Positions 5,198 through 6,037 of a stretch of DNA of 6,037 nt are shown piece after piece; positions within the stretch are counted from its first letter, which is position 1, and each line of letters starts with the position of its first letter. The stretch lies in assembly GCA_903916205.1 (NCBI GenBank), contig CAIWVX010000401.1:1-6037 (forward strand). The letters are read 5' to 3'. Source of the stretch: an uncultured beta proteobacterium. Its GTDB lineage: Bacteria > Pseudomonadota > Gammaproteobacteria > Burkholderiales > Rhodocyclaceae. Both the position numbers and the translations under genes were made by a program. The notes under the pieces were generated by a model. That model searched no databases and was not told the origin of the DNA. It saw only the letters and a program-made list of their open reading frames with translations.

Positions 5198-5983
5198 TTA
5201 CGGCAACTTGCGCCGGAAGACCCAACGACCTGCGTTTGAAGCGGACTCGGTGTAGGCGTAGCCTTCGGCTGCAAAATCCTTCAGTCCTTCCGCTTTTTTT
5301 AAGCGATGAGTCAGCGCAAAACGCGCCATCAAACCCCGTGCGCGCTTGGCGTAGAAACTGACCACCTTGAATTTTCCTTCGCCCTTGTTTTCACTCCAGT
5401 CTTCAAAGACGGGATGAATCACCGGTACAGTCAGTTTTTTTGTTTTGACTGACTTGAAGTATTCCTCCGAGGCCAGATTAACCAACACCTTGGCCTTCGC
5501 TTCCAATAGCGCCGTATTGAGCGACTCAACAATGCGTTCGCCCCAGAAGGCATAAAGGTCTTTGCCTTGCGAGGTCATCAGTCGCGTGCCCATTTCTAGC
5601 CGGTAAGCCTGCATCAAATCCAGTGGCCGCAGCACCCCATAAAGCCCGGAGAGAATTCGTAAATGCCCTTGTGTAAAGTGCAGCTCGTCCAACGAAAGGG
5701 TCGCCGCATCAAGGCCTTCATAGACATCGCCGTTAAATGCCAGCAGCGCCTGTTTGGCGTTTTCAGGCGTGAATGGCCGAGTCCATTGAGCATATCGTCC
5801 GGTATTTAATACCGCCAGTTGATCGCTGATTCCCATTAGCTTACTCAGTTCAAGTGGCGAGAACTGGCGCAGTTTTTCAATGAGCTGCTGCGACTGTTCG
5901 AGAAACTCGGGATGGGTCGGCTCAGTCTTGGTCGAAGACGCAGTAAAATCGAGTGACTTGTCAGGTGAGTTATCAATAATCAT
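5198..5983 (-). CDS. yaaA: Peroxide stress protein YaaA (UPF0246)
   Basis: YaaA is a cytoplasmic protein that in E. coli belongs to the OxyR response and lowers intracellular free iron, limiting Fenton damage to DNA and protein during peroxide stress. The 261 residues align with E. coli YaaA over the full length: FTPENAKQALLAFNGDVYEGL (starting at 71), RILSGLYGVLRPLDLMQAYR (109-128), KDLYAFWG (141-148), NLASEEYFKSVK (169-180) and VVSFYAKRARGLMARF (207-222). The usual N-terminal ISPAKTLDF is here NSPDKSLDF (5-13); Lys9 is kept but the preceding strand has Asp4 and Asn5 where hydrophobic residues are normal. ATG 5983 fits the family start. No strong promoter or OxyR site is evident in the 54 bases available upstream. 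It appears to be a separate unit from ispZ. Confidence 0.94.
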   Translation of the reverse strand: MIIDNSPDKSLDFTASSTKTEPTHPEFLEQSQQLIEKLRQFSPLELSKLMGISDQLAVLNTGRYAQWTRPFTPENAKQALLAFNGDVYEGLDAATLSLDELHFTQGHLRILSGLYGVLRPLDLMQAYRLEMGTRLMTSQGKDLYAFWGERIVESLNTALLEAKAKVLVNLASEEYFKSVKTKKLTVPVIHPVFEDWSENKGEGKFKVVSFYAKRARGLMARFALTHRLKKAEGLKDFAAEGYAYTESASNAGRWVFRRKLP

Positions 5984-6037
5984 GGCTTATATCAAGCAGT
6001 CAGTTTATTTTCCCCGCTTTCCAATCCAAGTAAAACC

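Noticed and set aside
5984..6037. TTGGAT-N16-TAAACT as a yaaA promoter
   Set aside because: It matches the consensus at only 3 of 6 and 4 of 6 positions, and too little upstream sequence is available to judge.
1..6037. CRISPR array, tRNA, rRNA or complete insertion sequence
   Set aside because: No regularly spaced direct repeats, no cloverleaf with a T-arm, no rRNA-like sequence and no transposase coding were seen on either strand.

Overview
The window looks like a piece of a betaproteobacterial chromosome, probably Burkholderiales or a relative. The right half carries a familiar housekeeping run: peroxide-stress protein YaaA, septation protein A (IspZ/YciB), YciI, BolA and a periplasmic parvulin-type peptidyl-prolyl isomerase. 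All are on the minus strand and each resembles its E. coli or betaproteobacterial relative along its whole length. That lineage assignment is an inference from gene order and protein similarity. The exact genus cannot be named from the sequence alone.

Layout, reading the minus strand from right to left. yaaA (5983-5198) is followed by a 216-base gap that holds a candidate sigma70 promoter and an unrecognised 51-codon open frame. ispZ (4981-4442), yciI (4442-4140) and bolA (4143-3856) then run with overlapping stops and starts and clearly form one transcription unit. After 74 bases comes the exported isomerase (3781-2996). A 596-base gene-free stretch (2400-2995) separates this core block from a second minus-strand operon. 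That operon is an energy-coupling factor (ECF) vitamin/metabolite importer: S component (2399-1827), transmembrane coupling protein EcfT (1830-1108) and a tandem two-domain ATPase that runs off the left edge (1108-1). These three genes also overlap at their starts and stops (GTGA, then TGATG).

The ECF operon is an accessory module. Its ATPase gene is about 62-67% G+C in hand-counted 60-base lines, against about 37-50% in lines of the housekeeping genes. The S gene lies nearer 46%. The substrate is unknown.

The most interesting protein signal is strong asymmetry in the ATPase. The first nucleotide-binding domain keeps its Walker A motif but has lost the Q-loop glutamine, the Walker B catalytic glutamate (now Gln) and the switch histidine (now Arg), whereas the visible part of the second domain is orthodox. 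EcfT seems to match: one of its two Ala-Arg-Gly coupling motifs is Ala-His-Gly. In the ATPase, the acidic patch expected to receive that arginine is Lys-Arg-Thr in domain 1 but acidic in domain 2.

The most interesting non-coding signal is in the gap in front of the S gene. It contains a nested 7 bp + 6 bp + 5 bp inverted-repeat structure (2644-2713), a small stem presenting a T-box-like TGGAACC bulge (2531-2561), and a perfect 10-base inverted repeat (2821-2909). The first two would lie in the 5' leader of the ECF mRNA if its promoter is far upstream, so a leader RNA that senses the transported compound is a reasonable but unproven idea.
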